Notes: generated by a model from the sequence alone, not told the origin. 64,000 nucleotides of DNA from Chondrus crispus (GCF_000350225.1 NW_005178983.1:248001-312000), one strand, 5' to 3'; counted from the stretch's first letter, positions 52,251 to 64,000 are shown. Program-made: numbers and translations.

Positions 52251-55200
52251 CCCCCGTCAGGAGACTCCAGAGCTGACTGGTACCGAGACCGTACCGCCAA
52301 GATAGAAGGCGATGGTAATCACTGGAGGCGTGATGGTAGAAATTGACGAGTAGAAGAGACACGAAGAGAGTAGGGAGCCCTTCCCTCCAAATCTTGCAGA
52401 TAACCGGACCGGTGTGCGCCGCCACGCTACGAAACAGAAGTGACACTGTATCCACAGAGGAGGCCTAAAAGCCCACTGGAGAACACACGCCCACGTCATT
52501 GACGGACGCACGTGAAAGGAAAATTGGGATCCGTGGTCCGTCCTCATGAGGTGTAATTTAATCCCAAAAGAGAGTTTTTTTGTAGTCGCTGTCGCCCACA
52601 GCCGACGGTATCCCTGTCTAGAGCCGCCACAGGGCGAAGGCGCTACCTGACCCTACTCGACGGACACAGACGCACGCATAATTTCCATACACCCGAGCGA
52701 GATACTTACAAATTGGCTACTATAACCCCTCTTCCTTTCTTTTCTTTGTTTTCTTTACTTTTCTTGTGTTTGTGTTTGTTTGTTCTATTTTAGGTTTTGA
52801 TATGTTAAAGACACGATCCCGCACTGCGGAGGTCGGTCAGCAAGTCTACGAGGACGGCTGGCAGGCAATTGAAAGGACGATGATCTTCGACATCCAGTCC
52901 GATCTCGACAAGATTACGGATGACGGCCGCGTTGCGGGTCCCTCGCAACTCAGGGCGAAGCCGAGGAGGGACTAATGGACGTAGGAGAGCCTTACTGCAC
53001 GGCGTGTGTTTTCGCGTCATGGGTAAACTCAGACTCAAGCGACTGCAGCAGCTGATAAGTGCTAGGATGAGTTTGTCGAATAGACGTGTTTTGCGTCGCG
53101 CGGGCATGTCAGGCTAATTCTTCGATTTGAAAGGGAAATTAAGCTCTATGCGGCCACACCAAGCATGGGACGAGGAGAAATGCGCGTCTGAAGGTCGAGT
53201 ACGAGGTGCAGAGGAAGGCGAGACGTCTACACGGGATGAAGGGTCTCATGAATCACGCACAGAGTCGTCTAGAAAATGTTGCGGACGGCAAACAGGAGTG
53301 TGATGGTCACAGCGGTTGGGATGAGAGGTTGAAATGTCCAGAAGAATACCGAGAGGTACATCCGGAAGAAGCAAGGAGCCCAGTAGGCTTCACCAATCTC
53401 GAGGCAGACCCACACCCGATATTGAGGAAGGCAGATTGAAAGGAGTGAAGGGAGCTACATAACCTTCCCCGAGACCCCTCCCTCTCCCTAAACAGCACTC
53501 GCTCGAGGAATGGAAGCTTTACTGTAGACTCCGATGGAGGCATTGAACTCACTTGAGTACAAGTGCGTGTATCCCTCACGTGAAGTGACGTCCATCGCAA
53601 GGTGCGATCGAATGAAGAAAATGATGATGCATTTCAAATGACGGAAAACAGACAAGTGATCAGAGGCCAGGCCGGTGGCTGAACGCGTATGAATTATTAT
53701 CGAAAATTAAGGAACAGTTGTCGCCGATCGAGCACGCAGGACGAAGAAACGCGCTGATGACAAGCGCAAGTCCACGCAAGTACAAACCCCCGTTCCGCCC
53801 TTTCCTTTTACAGAGTACGCGGGTTGTAGAACCGTGCTTCCCCGAAGGGAGAGTGCAAGTCGCGCCAATCATGTAGGCGTGAGGAGAGGAGGCGTCTTCC
53901 TTGGAAGCGCGGGCAGAACGTGTCGTCATCACCGAGACGAACCGCGGTTATCCAGTCTGTTTTTGGTTCAAGGTTTGTTTGATTTTTTGTTTTGCTTCTA
54001 TTTGTTTTGGGTTTGTGACGTAGACGACATAATGCGGCGCGACGTGCGCCGTTCTGCCAGTCTGCAAGGATTAGCGAAGGACGAGGAGGAGGTTAACCGA
54101 GAAGAAGGGGAGCAAGGATGTCGACGACGTTAGAAGCGCCAGCATGATCAGAGAATGCCTCAGTCGCGGGACAGGCTGACGAGGAGGTTCTTTTACCATT
54201 CTGCGAATAGACATGCGACGCACGATCCAAGCCCTGGAAATCGGACCGGCAGGTCCGAGGTCCACTCGAAAGGATGGGATACCCATCCCCACTGATTACC
54301 TTTAATCCCTCAACGCTTCTATATTTTGTATATACCATGAGGGAGTTGGACGACAATCGACATTGGAGGGAGGACGCTTGGAGAATTTGGAAATCGCTGT
54401 GAGAAGGACCATTTATTTAGCTATTTGTTTTGACATGGTCCTGAAACCGCGCAAGGGAGATGCGACTCCTGACGCCCGTAGTCATGGATCAGAGGGTATC
54501 GGCATCAACTGCAAGGTTTTGGGGGTTTGAAGAACCCGACGACTAAACCGGATAGGGAAACTATCGTGATCTCACTACGGTTCTACTGGCCATCATTGAG
54601 GAGTAGAACAGGCAACTCCCAACGGACCCTATCATGGACGATGATGGCGAGTTGAAACAAGCTCCGATACTGTAAGGGTAAGGGTCTATGGACCAAGGGA
54701 AAAGGACTCAGTCTGTGCTCGTCAACAACACACACACACACCTCCAAGTTAACAAAAAGGGGAGGGTCGCCACCGACGATTCAAATAACCATGGTGACAC
54801 ACCATATGTTTTTATGACCCTCGAAGAAGCCGGCGTCCTATGCCGTATTGTGTGATCTCGAGTTCGTCAATTACGGCAAAAGTTAAATTCCAGGTTGAGG
54901 GAGACGGGGGAGTCGTTTGGGAAGGAAAACCTTGCGCTACTGCCACTCGTCAATACTGTTGGACTAAGTTCTACAGCTCCGAATATTTCAGAACACGCTT
55001 CCAGGAGAGGGGAAGAACAAAGGATGGAAGATTGCTATAGTTCGTTGCCGAAGAGTACGGTACGCACGCCTACACCGCTAGCAAAACGGAGTCAGGGGAA
55101 GAGACCAGAGCCGTGTTGCTCTGGGAAGACGATTCGTCTTTGACGGAGGGTTACGTCGCAGCTAGAGACATGGCTGCGAGATAAAGAGGGGGAATTCGGG

Positions 55201-56062
55201 GATGCAAATCGGGAAAAGAGAAGGAAGTTGGCAGAAGAGAACGAAGGAGTGCCGAGCTGGAAGAGGATAGATAGGATCACGCTATACGACTTGCTAAAAT
55301 TCGTGCAAGCGAGAGACGCCCGGGCTGAGAACGACGAAGGGGATCAAGTTTCGATCGTGTTAGAAGACCTGTTGCTTTTTTTGTTGTTGCGTGACTACGG
55401 ATCGAAAAATGGAGAAGCAAAGGAGTGCGTTCGCCGCACTCTGCCTTTCGCCATCGGCGATAAGAGTTGCCAGGGGCGAAGTACAGTACGCTCAAGAGTG
55501 GGAACGAAGAGACCCCTCTCCGCACAGCTCGAATAAGAAGGAAAAAGAGGCAAGGAATTTTCCTAAGTGTAGAGCTCACGCCAGAACCGTAACAAAAGGA
55601 GGCACATGTCGTCCAGATTTGGACCACGGGCTCAGGATCAATCAGGGCACTTGTCCACGTGTAAACTTCGTGCATGCTACTTAAACCCGGCAAGGCTTAT
55701 GCCTCGACGACGCAGCCGCAATACGTCGGCAATGAATCGCTTCTCACAAGGGCTTCCCAAAGACAGTGTGGCAATGACGTCACAGAGAAAGAGGAGAAAG
55801 ACAGTGGGAGGAGGAGGCAGGTGAGGGCAAGAAATCCAAGGAGTGAAAATAATGCCATGACCCTACACCTGGCTCCGGAAGGTAAAAGAAAGAGGAGGCA
55901 CTGAAGAGAAGGAAAGGCAGGAATAGAAACAGGAGTTCGACCGTAAAAGAGGAGGTAACCGAGGGCCGTTTTGTACGCGGCCTGCTCGACGATGGGAAAA
56001 GGGATGCTTATGAAGAGGGGGAATGCAAAGGGACGACAGATACGCAGAGGATTCACCTTTTA
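52251..56062 (+). other. 3' region of element B, no gene recognised
   Basis: About 3.8 kb with only short or unconvincing frames. It includes a T-rich stretch near 52730-52790 (TTTCTTTACTTTTCTTGTG) and a similar one near 53960-54010. Confidence 0.45.
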
Positions 56063-57741
56063 TTAATCCTTAAGGGGAACGGAGGTGAAGATGGGCTCCT
56101 CACGTACAGGGGAAGTCTGACGTGGGGTCGGACCTACGTCAGACGGCGGCACTTCCCGGACTGATAGGGTTTCGGTTGAGTTTGTTGAGGGAAACACGAC
56201 GCGAGGAGGACTTTCGCGTGTGGATGGACCCACCGGAGGGGGGCGTGGCAGTGAACGAGCCGGCTGAGGTGGAATTGCAGGCAAAGACGGCTCGGGGAGA
56301 CAAGGCGTTGGGGACTGTACGTCCGGCGTGGAGGGTTGGACCGCGGAACGAGGAGACGACGGGCCGGACGGTCGAGAGCACACGCTCTCTGCACGAGGGT
56401 CCACGCCTCGCTCGGGAACCGCGTCGGGGATGGGGATTTGATTCCCGAACTGTCGACTCAGTCGAGCTTCTGAGGATGAGCACAACGTCGACGTCCAGGG
56501 GTTAAACCAGACGAAGTCGCCCGCTGCGCTGTGACTACGTCCGGGAGAAAAGGAGGGACGTCGCTTTGCGAAGGAGCGGGAAGAGTTGTGAGGGGGAACG
56601 CTGTCCCAGTCGATCTGCCTAATTTTGTCGAGCAGCGAGTGCAACTCGAGGTCGGTGTCGACGCCACCCAGGGGGACAGTGTAATCCAGAAGGCACATGA
56701 GCTCAACGAGCTTCGGGGGAAGGTACCACAGACGCCAACAATCATACGCTTCCCAAAGCAAGGTGCCAGCGACCTTCACGCACCACTCGGTCATGAAGAC
56801 AACCCACAACCCGTGTCGGGGGTCGTTCAGGTGGCTGCCGAAGTATGTAAGGATGGGGCCCAATTCTGACCAAAATCCTTGGCAGACTTCAAACTGACCC
56901 CACCATGAGAGAAGCTGCTGGTATCGGTTGACGTAGTGTGACCACGCGATCTCCCCGCCTCGATCATTTGGTATGCCAGGAAGTATCCTGTGTCCGACCT
57001 TATTTTGCGCTCGTACCGAACGGTGTGTTGGAAGAAGAAGAGGTTCCCGCGTTTCATGCGCCGGAAATTAACAGGGAGAATCGCACGCCTCCACGACATT
57101 GCGTCATTCGTCACTGTTAATTGGTTATGCCATAAGCAGTTCGCTTCCAGTACGGGGTCACCATGGGTCCAACTGAGGAGACTGTCAAGATAATGGCGCT
57201 CCCCCTCCGTACGGAATCTTCACGTGTCGCAGCCGAAGGAAGGAGGAATAAGGGTGTCGGTCAAATGGAGGTCAAGCCGGGCGAGTACAGTGTCCATGAA
57301 TCGCAGGGACAATGTGCGACGGCCGCGTGGAGAGGAGTGACGAAGGATGGAGGTAGGAATGGCAATGCGGGCGCGCCAGTCAAAAGTGCGAATGGCTTGT
57401 AGGGGTAGTTGACCGGGTAACATGCCAGCGCCGTCTGCAAAACTATGTTCGATGGCAGCAACATCGCGGACGCCCACAGGGGAGAACCACTGGGAAGAGG
57501 CAAATAGGGAAGGATGTTCACGCATGGATTTGTCTTGTAGCTCCTCGAGCGAGGGGTGTCGACGGGCTACCCAAGAAGAATGGTAGCCCGGATGGAAGGC
57601 CGGTTCGGTAGGGTTGGTAACAGGAGGTAGACGGGGTATGGGAGGAAGACCCCGGGGCACTTCGGGCTTGCGAGGAAACCCCACACCGGGACGCTTACGG
57701 GTGGCACTATCGTCCGAGTGTTCCAACGGAGAAGGAAGCAT
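56063..57741 (-). other. antisense open frames in the 3' region of element B
   Basis: Minus-strand open frames at 57220-57741 (173 codons), 56827-57114 (95) and 56063-56863 (266) follow one another between integrase and 3' LTR. The last one is proline/serine-rich after a hydrophobic, tryptophan-rich start (YDCWRLWYLPPKLVELMCLL). Antisense frames in this place are known in some large plant Ty3/gypsy elements. No domain is recognised; they may belong to one decayed antisense gene. Confidence 0.4.
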
Positions 57742-57866
57742 GGTATTTTCGTCTTACCCTTGCAAGAACGCCGCGCAGAGTGATTGATGACTGGGAAACA
57801 CGGTAAGGAACGGCAGGAGATTATACGATGGCTTGGCGCTGTACAACGGCGCTCAGGAGGGGGATA

Positions 57867-58759
57867 TGTAGTGCAATAATGGGCTCTACAGAGGGGTGAA
57901 AAGGAAGGAAAATATTTGGATTTGGATATGAAAAGTAGTCCGGGTTGGGGGGACACACGTGTGAATAATTGCACAGTTTTAATTTTTAATTATTTTATTT
58001 AGTTAATTAGTTGGCATTAATTTTGCTGACACTAGATTAGATCTAGGATCTAGCGCCGCGAGCTACTGTAGAGGCTCCGGCGGGACGATACATACCTTAG
58101 CCCTCTGACCACCAAGTCAGTAAAGGTAACCCGAGTTGCCGGAGTTGAATGTCGCCTTGGTCGAAGTCCGTCTCTACCAAGACGCTTCCTTTTACTTAAG
58201 CCTACCGCATCCTCTATCGCTCGGGGTTCCCTTTTCTCTTTCTTTTATTTCCCTATCCTTTTCTATCTCCAATTCTACCTATTTTTCCCTTATCTTGTGT
58301 TGGTGCCATCGGCCTCGGTTGCGACCGAACCGGTGTAGGTGCTTCGAGCCATCGGGCGGCACGGTTGACGTAGAGCTGCTACTTTCATTTCATCCCGTCG
58401 GGCTGCGTTGCGACGCCCTCGTCAAAGGCCGTGTCGCGTCACAAGGTGTCGAAGAAGCTCAACGAGCACTGCCCTTACAACCCAGTGGAACCGGGGTACC
58501 TACGTACGCGCCTAACCCCACACTCGTCGAGCAGATCTCTTCGCAAGTCTCTACCACACCGATCCCGGGCCGGGCTGTTTCTCTGTGCCCCCCTATCAGG
58601 GATCCGAGCTACTACGAGTCGCAAGCTCGTTTAAACGGAGAAGGGAGAGTCGGACACTCCGTAGCGCTGTGCCATCGGCAGATCTTCTTTTTGCTGTTGT
58701 TGTTGTTTTTGCTGGACCATCGGACCGCGGTCTCTGCCCGACAGGCGCATTGCACTACA
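57867..58759 (+). repeat. 3' LTR of element B (893 bp)
   Basis: Starts TGTAGTGCAATAATGG after a purine-rich AGGAGGGGGATA and ends GCACTACA; followed by the CCGAC target duplication (58760-58764). Confidence 0.9.
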
Positions 58760-58764
58760 CCGAC

Positions 58765-59100
58765 CGCCGAGGGTCGACGCCCGGCTTATTCTAACCGCGC
58801 GCCTTCGCTTTCGCGCGCGTTAGACGACACCGAGCGCGGGTAGACGACGCGCGACGCACGCCCACGAGCCGGATCCATCTCCGCCCGTTGGTACTGGATC
58901 GTTACCCAGTACCGCACCGGGGCGTGGAGGCGTCGATCCGCTCGCGCGTGCGCGTGTCCTCCCCGATCCCGCTCTACCACGCTACCCGGGCCCGTGCTCC
59001 GGTTCCGTAGTGGGTGTCCGTCTCCCTTGTCTTCTCCCTCTCGAGGGTCTCCGCAAGAACTGAGCATACACCCCGCTCCGTTGGGGGTGTTTATACTACA
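58765..59100 (+). repeat. LTR A, second part
   Basis: Continues the LTR interrupted at 29531 and ends GTTTATACTACA. The segment from CACGCCCACGAGCCGG to the end matches the inverted solo LTR at 60920-61519. No 5-bp duplication links its outer flanks (GGCCG and ATTAC), consistent with a 3' LTR rather than a solo LTR. Confidence 0.75.
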
Positions 59101-59690
59101 ATTACGTCGGAGGGAATTGTCTGATGGCGAGAATAACGCAAGGGGCGGGAGAAGCGACACAACCACAGGACGAGCGGACGTCAGAGAAGTCACCTGCTCA
59201 CCTCTGCCACACGGGGATGTGCCGGCCTTCCTCAAAAGGACAGAAGCAACGAGGGTTCCCGAAAGGGCACGGAAGGCTTGAAGGGAATAGACCGTGTGTC
59301 CGAGTTCGGAGGGGTACGGCGAGGTCGAATGCCGCCGTGCGGAGGCGTCGCACGCGGTCGTGATTCGGTCGCCCGTCTTCGCTGCGAGGAAAAGATACAA
59401 CTCACGGGGGCTCTCCTGTCCGATTTGGATTACGAAGGTGCTGGTGGTGGTCGGCAGGGAGAGAGGGATCGAGTAGACGGTCCACGCGGTGGCTTATCAG
59501 CCGAGGAGGGACTGGAAGGATGGGGGGCATTTGAAAAAACTTGCTGGGACGATGGTCGTGATGAGCCTGGGGTGCAATTGTTACGCCATATACGCCTGCT
59601 GCGAAGCGCGTTTCGAGTGAGCTCCGAATTTCACCCCCTCCCCTCTAAACGCCATCTAAATTATGGACTGAGACGCAAGTTGCGTTCAGA
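59101..59690. other. flank right of element A, no gene recognised
   Basis: GC-rich; one 138-codon plus-strand frame (59278-59694) without recognisable features. Confidence 0.4.
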
Positions 59691-59940
59691 TTGAGTGCAC
59701 TACCACTGTGCTACGCAATGCGATTCCGCATGAAATGCACAATGCACTCATCTCGCACTCCAGGTTACATAGCATTCACCGAGGGCGGTATGAGTGCAGA
59801 ACTGTCATAAATTCATGCTGCCCTCTGGGTGCACTCCAAGTGCCACCAATGGGAAGTTTTGTGGCCAACAGCGGCAACAATTCGCGTTCACAGTGCACCC
59901 AAATATGCTAAAAATTTCAAATTGCACTGTAGGTGCACTC
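59691..59940. repeat. TGCAC/GTGCA-rich array
   Basis: About ten copies of TGCAC(T) or AGTGCA in both orientations within 250 bp. It resembles another subterminal zone, with a motif different from those of D, P and the TCACAAA array. Confidence 0.5.
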
Positions 59941-62296
59941 AGAAAATCCATTTTTTTCTTCTAGGGACCTTCATAGAGCATGAATGTAAGGCCAAGAAGT
60001 CATCAGGCTTCAAACTGTAAACGAATCGTTGGCAGTACAAAAGTGCAACCAGCAGAAAGTTCACATTCCGACGTAGAATCTTGTTCTCCCCGCTCTCAAC
60101 GAATGGCTTTTCCTGAAATACTTCAACCTCATACTCCACCTTTATCGACAAGTCTTCTCAGTGTGCATCGAGAAGCTCCCGCCGCTTCTTCAGGTTCTTG
60201 GAACATGTCGCTTCTTCCACTCCGGATTTCCAAACCTCGGCGAGGGGCACTTCACCGAAATTGAAATGCATCGGACTGTTCACGAGGCTGGAGAGGAATA
60301 TAGGGGATACTTCGCCGTGCCAAAGGAACCCAATCTCGATGAAGAACTCGTTTCTCACAAACTCCCTTGACTTGTTCATATGCTGCACGTTTCGCTGGTT
60401 CAACATCTTCACAATCTCTTTTCCAAGTGTCTTCCACTGCCTCCTCAAACATCGCTCCAGTCGCTCCCTCTAGCCCTCGACTCACTCGCCCGCCCCTACC
60501 CTTGGACGTTGACACGTCATCCTTCGAAAGAACATCATTGATGAGGCTCTTCCTCACGAAAACTTTTCGCAGCCACTTCGGACGAGGGACACCGGACGCT
60601 TCATCCCCGATAACAACCCGATCAACTCCAATCATCGGGTTTTTTTGTGCCGTCGTGATCAGAGACAAGCACAACTTCCGACGAAAGCGACAAGCGATAC
60701 TGTGGGCTTCGGACTTGGAAAGCGCTTCCGTAGAATTCTCGCGGGCAATCGACGGAAAACCAACCCATGCATCACACTCTCTACTGCCAACACAATATCC
60801 TTCATATCCGTCTCCTCCTCATTCGTTCCGCACTCTGTCACTGCTTCCATCACAGTACTGATGAACTGCATCCCAAATATACGACTGTAGAACTTTCCTG
60901 AGTATACTTGAGGCAAGGGTGTAGTATAATCACCCCCAACGACGAGGGGGGTGAGTACTGACAGTTCGGGAAGACCCCGATCGGCGGGAAGACAGAAGCA
61001 CGGCCCACCCACGGTACCGAGCACGGGCTCGAGGTAGCGGTGGTAGAGCGGGATCGGGGAGGACGCGCGCACGCGCGAGCGGTTCTACGCCTCGACGCCC
61101 CGGAGCGGTACTGGGTGACGATCTAGTACCGACGGGCGGAGGCGGAGCCGGCTCGTGGGCGTGCTACACGCGTCCTCAACCCGCGCGCGGTGCTACTCCT
61201 AGGTAAAACGGACGGAAGTACCTAAAAGTAAGCGGGCGGACCAAGGTGGAGGATCCTTGACAAGTCCGTGCTTGTCGTCCTCCACCGCCGGCGGTCCGCT
61301 CATATTTAATGTACATTGTAGTCTATCATAACTCTACAGTAGTGCCGGTCGACCGACACTGTAACGCTGTCAGCCGTCGGGGCTGACAGTCCACGTGTAG
61401 TACGCGTCCCGTACACGTGGATGACACGTGTGTGCGCGCGTAGCTGTAAGGCTCGTGCCTTACTGTCGCTGATCTAATCCTAATCTAATTTCCGAACTCC
61501 CGTTTGGGGTTATACCACAAAGGGGGGAGTTGAGCAGCTATAAACTGTCGCGTATCCTTGCTCTTTGATAACCTGCCATCACACGGATAGCCAAGTTCGT
61601 GGCGTCCTCACACCTCTCCATCTTCTTCTCTAGCGACTTGTCAACGTCGATTACTTGCTGCTTCAGCCGTGAAAAGGCCTGCGAAATCAGTTGCCTTATG
61701 GCTTCGTGAGACTTCTGAATCGCCTTTTGGGAAAGAAGAGTAGCATTTGGACTGGGCTGCTCCTGTCTGCTTTGCACCGTAAGACTAGGTGAAAGTCTCT
61801 GCGAGCCACCTCGGGAGTCAATGATGCGAATGCAACGCGAAGCCTGGCGAGCAGCTTGCGTCGGAGTCCTCAAGCGAGATTCGGCTTCTCGTACAGGAGC
61901 GTTCTCCGACGGTGTGAATCCCGTAAAATGCAGGGTTGGTTCTCGGACTCGTTTGCGAGGAGGAGTCTCGGCGACAACCTCATCATCCTTCTCTTCAATC
62001 GCGGCTCTCTTACGCGGGGATGTTCTTCGGGTAACATCCGGGCCCTCTTGTCTACTCCTCTTACGCGACGGAACACTGTCGCGAGTTGCCGACAGAACGA
62101 GTGATGCAGTATCCTCCACAATGCCTTCTTCGATTTCAGGGCGCCGACTGCCGGAACTCGTTGGGCGAATGACCTTTGCACCGGGGCTACGTTTGCCAAA
62201 GCCTTCCGGATCTCCCTGCGATGCATTCTCTGCGCCGGGTGTCTTCTTGAGCTTCGCCATCGCGCGGCCTCTGGAGGCGCTAGCCCGTCTATTCAT
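59940..62296 (-). pseudogene. decayed copy of the transposon accessory protein gene, split by a solo LTR
   Basis: Minus-strand gene with ATG at 62296 (MNRRASASRGRAMAKLKK). The N-terminal part, to 61538, is basic and low-complexity and ends in a coiled coil, DVDKSLEKKMERCEDATN, matching LERTLSRCQDAVN of the 2595-4904 protein. A 600-bp solo LTR (60920-61519) follows. Beyond it, pieces in several frames continue the match: GKFYSRIFGMQFISTVMEAV (compare GKFMCIIFTRALINCTMRVL) and ILRRNVNFLLVALLYCQ (compare VIRLNAMHVALKFLVAF). The gene is dead: interrupted by the LTR and by several frame changes. It starts about 690 bp inside the transposon end at 62988, like its intact relative at 2595. Confidence 0.65.
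60920..61519 (-). mobile_element. solo LTR related to LTR A (600 bp), inverted
   Basis: On the minus strand it starts TGTGGTATAACCCC and ends TATACTACA; on the plus strand it is bounded by a perfect 5-bp target duplication AAGGG (60915-60919 and 61520-61524). It shares most blocks with LTR A but is clearly diverged from it. It marks an old insertion later reduced by LTR-LTR recombination. Confidence 0.85.
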
Positions 62297-62639
62297 CGCT
62301 ACAGAAGGCAGGCGAAGATGTTTAAGTAAGAAAGGTTGGGAAATGGAAGGAGTGAAAAGGAGGATGGAGTGAAAAGGAGGATGGAGTGAAAAGGAGGATG
62401 AAGTGAAAAGGAATGGAACGAAAAAGAACGCGCTCTTTCGAAGCTGGACTAAGCAACAGCGTGGAGAGTGTGCTATGGCAGAGGTGCGGAGAACCAGTGA
62501 ATGTATATCGACGCGCAGGCGAGACGTGGAGATGTGTACAAGTTTAGAAACAGCATGCAATGAGTATGCGCGTGATACCACCAGCACGTACCATGATTAC
62601 GTATTCCAGTTTGTGTTTACCCTGGCCCGTGAACGTATA

Positions 62640-62988
62640 ACTTGAGCGCCAGAAAATATAGCCGTTACAGCCGGGCAGAATTTCCGAGGTAAGCATACCG
62701 CCCACCAACAGAGACCCGGGGGCGTGTAATAATGCCCAGAAACATTGGGGTGGGCAGCGCTCTTGAGCTCATAGTATCGCCCAAAGGCATATATCTATTG
62801 CCAATTTGACGCAATTGTGGGGCGGCACCGGACGCCCCCGGACCAATCACGTGGGAGGCATTTTCTGCCAAAAAATCTCACCCAGGCAGGTCATGGTGGG
62901 CGCCACCTGTGCAACCAAATGGGAGACGGCAATTTTTGGGCTAAAAATCGCCCAGAAATTGATTTTACAAGAATTTGACCTTCATGTG
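62640..62988 (-). other. CACATGAAGGTCA transposon end (E) with subterminal motifs
   Basis: Ends in TGACCTTCATGTG (62976-62988), 12 of 13 matching the ends at 2113 and 22929. Inside are GGGC/GCCC motifs next to A/T runs (TGCCAAAAAATC, CAATTTTTGGGC, AAAAATCGCCC) in both orientations. The right flank is transposase-gene sequence, so this element inserted into, or recombined with, a copy of the large transposase gene. Confidence 0.65.
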
Positions 62989-64000
62989 TAGTAATTTGAA
63001 TCCATCCCCTGGACCTTTACCTGGCTTTGTAGACATTTGCCTACATGGCCTTGCTCTTTTTCGATGTCTTTAAAGCTGAGGTTCAGAAGAAGATGGTGCG
63101 TGCCCATCCGAAGTAGTCCCTTGTGATGCAACATCTTCGGAACGCTTTGCATAAGGTCCGCGTTTTTTAAGAACCCAGCGACTCTTGCTTTGACGCCCCA
63201 TCTGTGACAGTTTCGACCAGGTTCGCAACTGGAAGTGGGGCTGCAGTAAAGTTTGGCATGGACCTCGGCATTAACAAGATTTCTGCAAGCTTACTGCTCT
63301 ACAGTCAAAAGAAGGTCTTTTGTTACATTTGGCGATGCATTCAGTTGTGGCGATAATATTAAAGCTTAGTTCAATGAATAGAAACGGTAAGAATGAGATG
63401 CTCCTACTCGCATTTTGATGTGATACCGAACGAAAAAAGCTCAATGGATGGCTGTCATTAAGGGCAACCATGCCATACCGAATTCGGTAATTTCAAATTG
63501 AGATTTCAGAACCTATAATCTGCTATTGACACGTGCCTATGAAAATGTAACTGACTTTCACTCAGATGCTCTGCTCGAACTCAGAAAAGGCGGTAGTTTG
63601 ATATATCAAACTACCGCCTTTTCTGAGTACTGCATATATAGTTCCAGGACCAGATCTAACTCTCTGCACGCCCCTCGTCCGCAGTCCTGACCCACCACAC
63701 ATCCTCTTTTCTGACAGTTTTATTTCCGCGAGTTGCGTGTTCCGTTGAAATCTTATGCACAGTAAGTGACGCCACTTCTGCCACAGTCCTGACCCACCGC
63801 GCATCCTCTTTTCTGACAGTTTCCTTTCTGCGAGTTGCCTGTTCGGTTGAAATCTCATGCGGAGACACGAGTGCGCTGCACACGTTAGGTAAGTGAGCGC
63901 TTTCTCTAGGCAATACCGTTTTCCGATTAGCTACAAATCTTTAACGTAAGTTCGCACATTCTCTAACACATTGAAAGTGTCGAAGAACTGTTCTGACCAA
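62989..64000 (-). pseudogene. truncated second copy of the large transposase gene start and upstream array
   Basis: Matches 19739-21810 minus most of the 102-bp array. It includes the first about 75 codons of the gene (MGRQSKSRW start near 63206), the upstream region and two 102-bp boxes (63732 and 63834), then the post-array sequence to the window end. The coding part has lost most of its length at the junction with the transposon end at 62988. A perfect 48-bp palindrome at 63580-63627 replaces a shorter imperfect one in copy 1. Confidence 0.8.
63580..63627. repeat. perfect 48-bp palindrome
   Basis: CTCAGAAAAGGCGGTAGTTT and four more bases, then the exact inverse complement, centred at 63603/63604. 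The corresponding site in copy 1 (near 20275-20305) has only one side. Confidence 0.9.

Larger units (their letters stand above)
29532..58759 (+). mobile_element. Ty3/gypsy chromodomain element B, with both LTRs, hosting a DNA transposon
   Basis: Bounded by direct LTRs (29532-30423 and 57867-58759) and a 5-bp target duplication CCGAC. Order: LTR, gag, protease, RT/RNase H, integrase with chromodomain, a 5.6-kb 3' region, G-rich tract, LTR. A 14.8-kb DNA transposon (34452-49276) sits in the RT region; without it the element is about 14.4 kb, large for this family. By eye the LTRs differ at about nine positions plus one indel (about 1%), so the insertion is young relative to its surroundings. 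Both ends are present, but it is interrupted by the transposon and shows a few other breaks. Confidence 0.85.

Overview
This window looks like a eukaryotic nuclear repeat region, and very little in it is an ordinary working gene. The evidence is two CMC/CACTA-type transposases, several Ty3/gypsy LTR elements with chromodomains, a GT-AG intron in an anoctamin gene fragment, and many mini-transposons and tandem repeats. The intron-poor style and element mix would suit a florideophyte red alga such as Chondrus, but that is an inference; nothing here proves the species.

Layout. 1-2112 is the 5' part of a Ty3/gypsy element (called C here), cut by the end of a CACTA-like DNA transposon. 2113-6371 carries that transposon's end and two transposon-style genes: a 769-aa coiled-coil accessory protein and a convergent protein with a Tudor/Agenet-like N-terminus. 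7650-15840 is a patchwork of palindromic repeats, short MITEs, a TCACAAA-rich array and a duplicated block, with broken copies of a NAD(P)HX-epimerase-like gene and a CPBP protease gene between the block copies. 15913-22929 holds a large CACTA-type transposase on the minus strand, a 13-unit 102-bp tandem array, a 106-bp tandem array and another CACAGGAAGGTCA transposon end.

22930-59100 is a stack of nested elements. A chromodomain Ty3/gypsy element (A, 22930 onward) has its 3' LTR interrupted by a second, larger one (B, 29532-58759, LTRs of 892/893 bp, target duplication CCGAC). B in turn is interrupted in its reverse-transcriptase region by a 14.8-kb DNA transposon (P, 34452-49276) with about 30-bp terminal inverted repeats and an AA target duplication. 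P encodes a Plavaka-like transposase and an accessory protein, has CATGG/TGCA-rich subterminal arrays, and carries host-type sequence: decayed Sel1-like repeats and a well-preserved, spliced anoctamin (TMEM16) fragment. 59101-62988 holds a decayed copy of the accessory gene, split by a 600-bp solo LTR with target duplication AAGGG. 62989-64000 is a truncated second copy of the 5' end of the large transposase gene and its 102-bp array, there with two units instead of 13.

The most interesting material is P, a giant transposon carrying host gene pieces, and an apparently undescribed accessory protein family found beside CACTA-like termini in this window.
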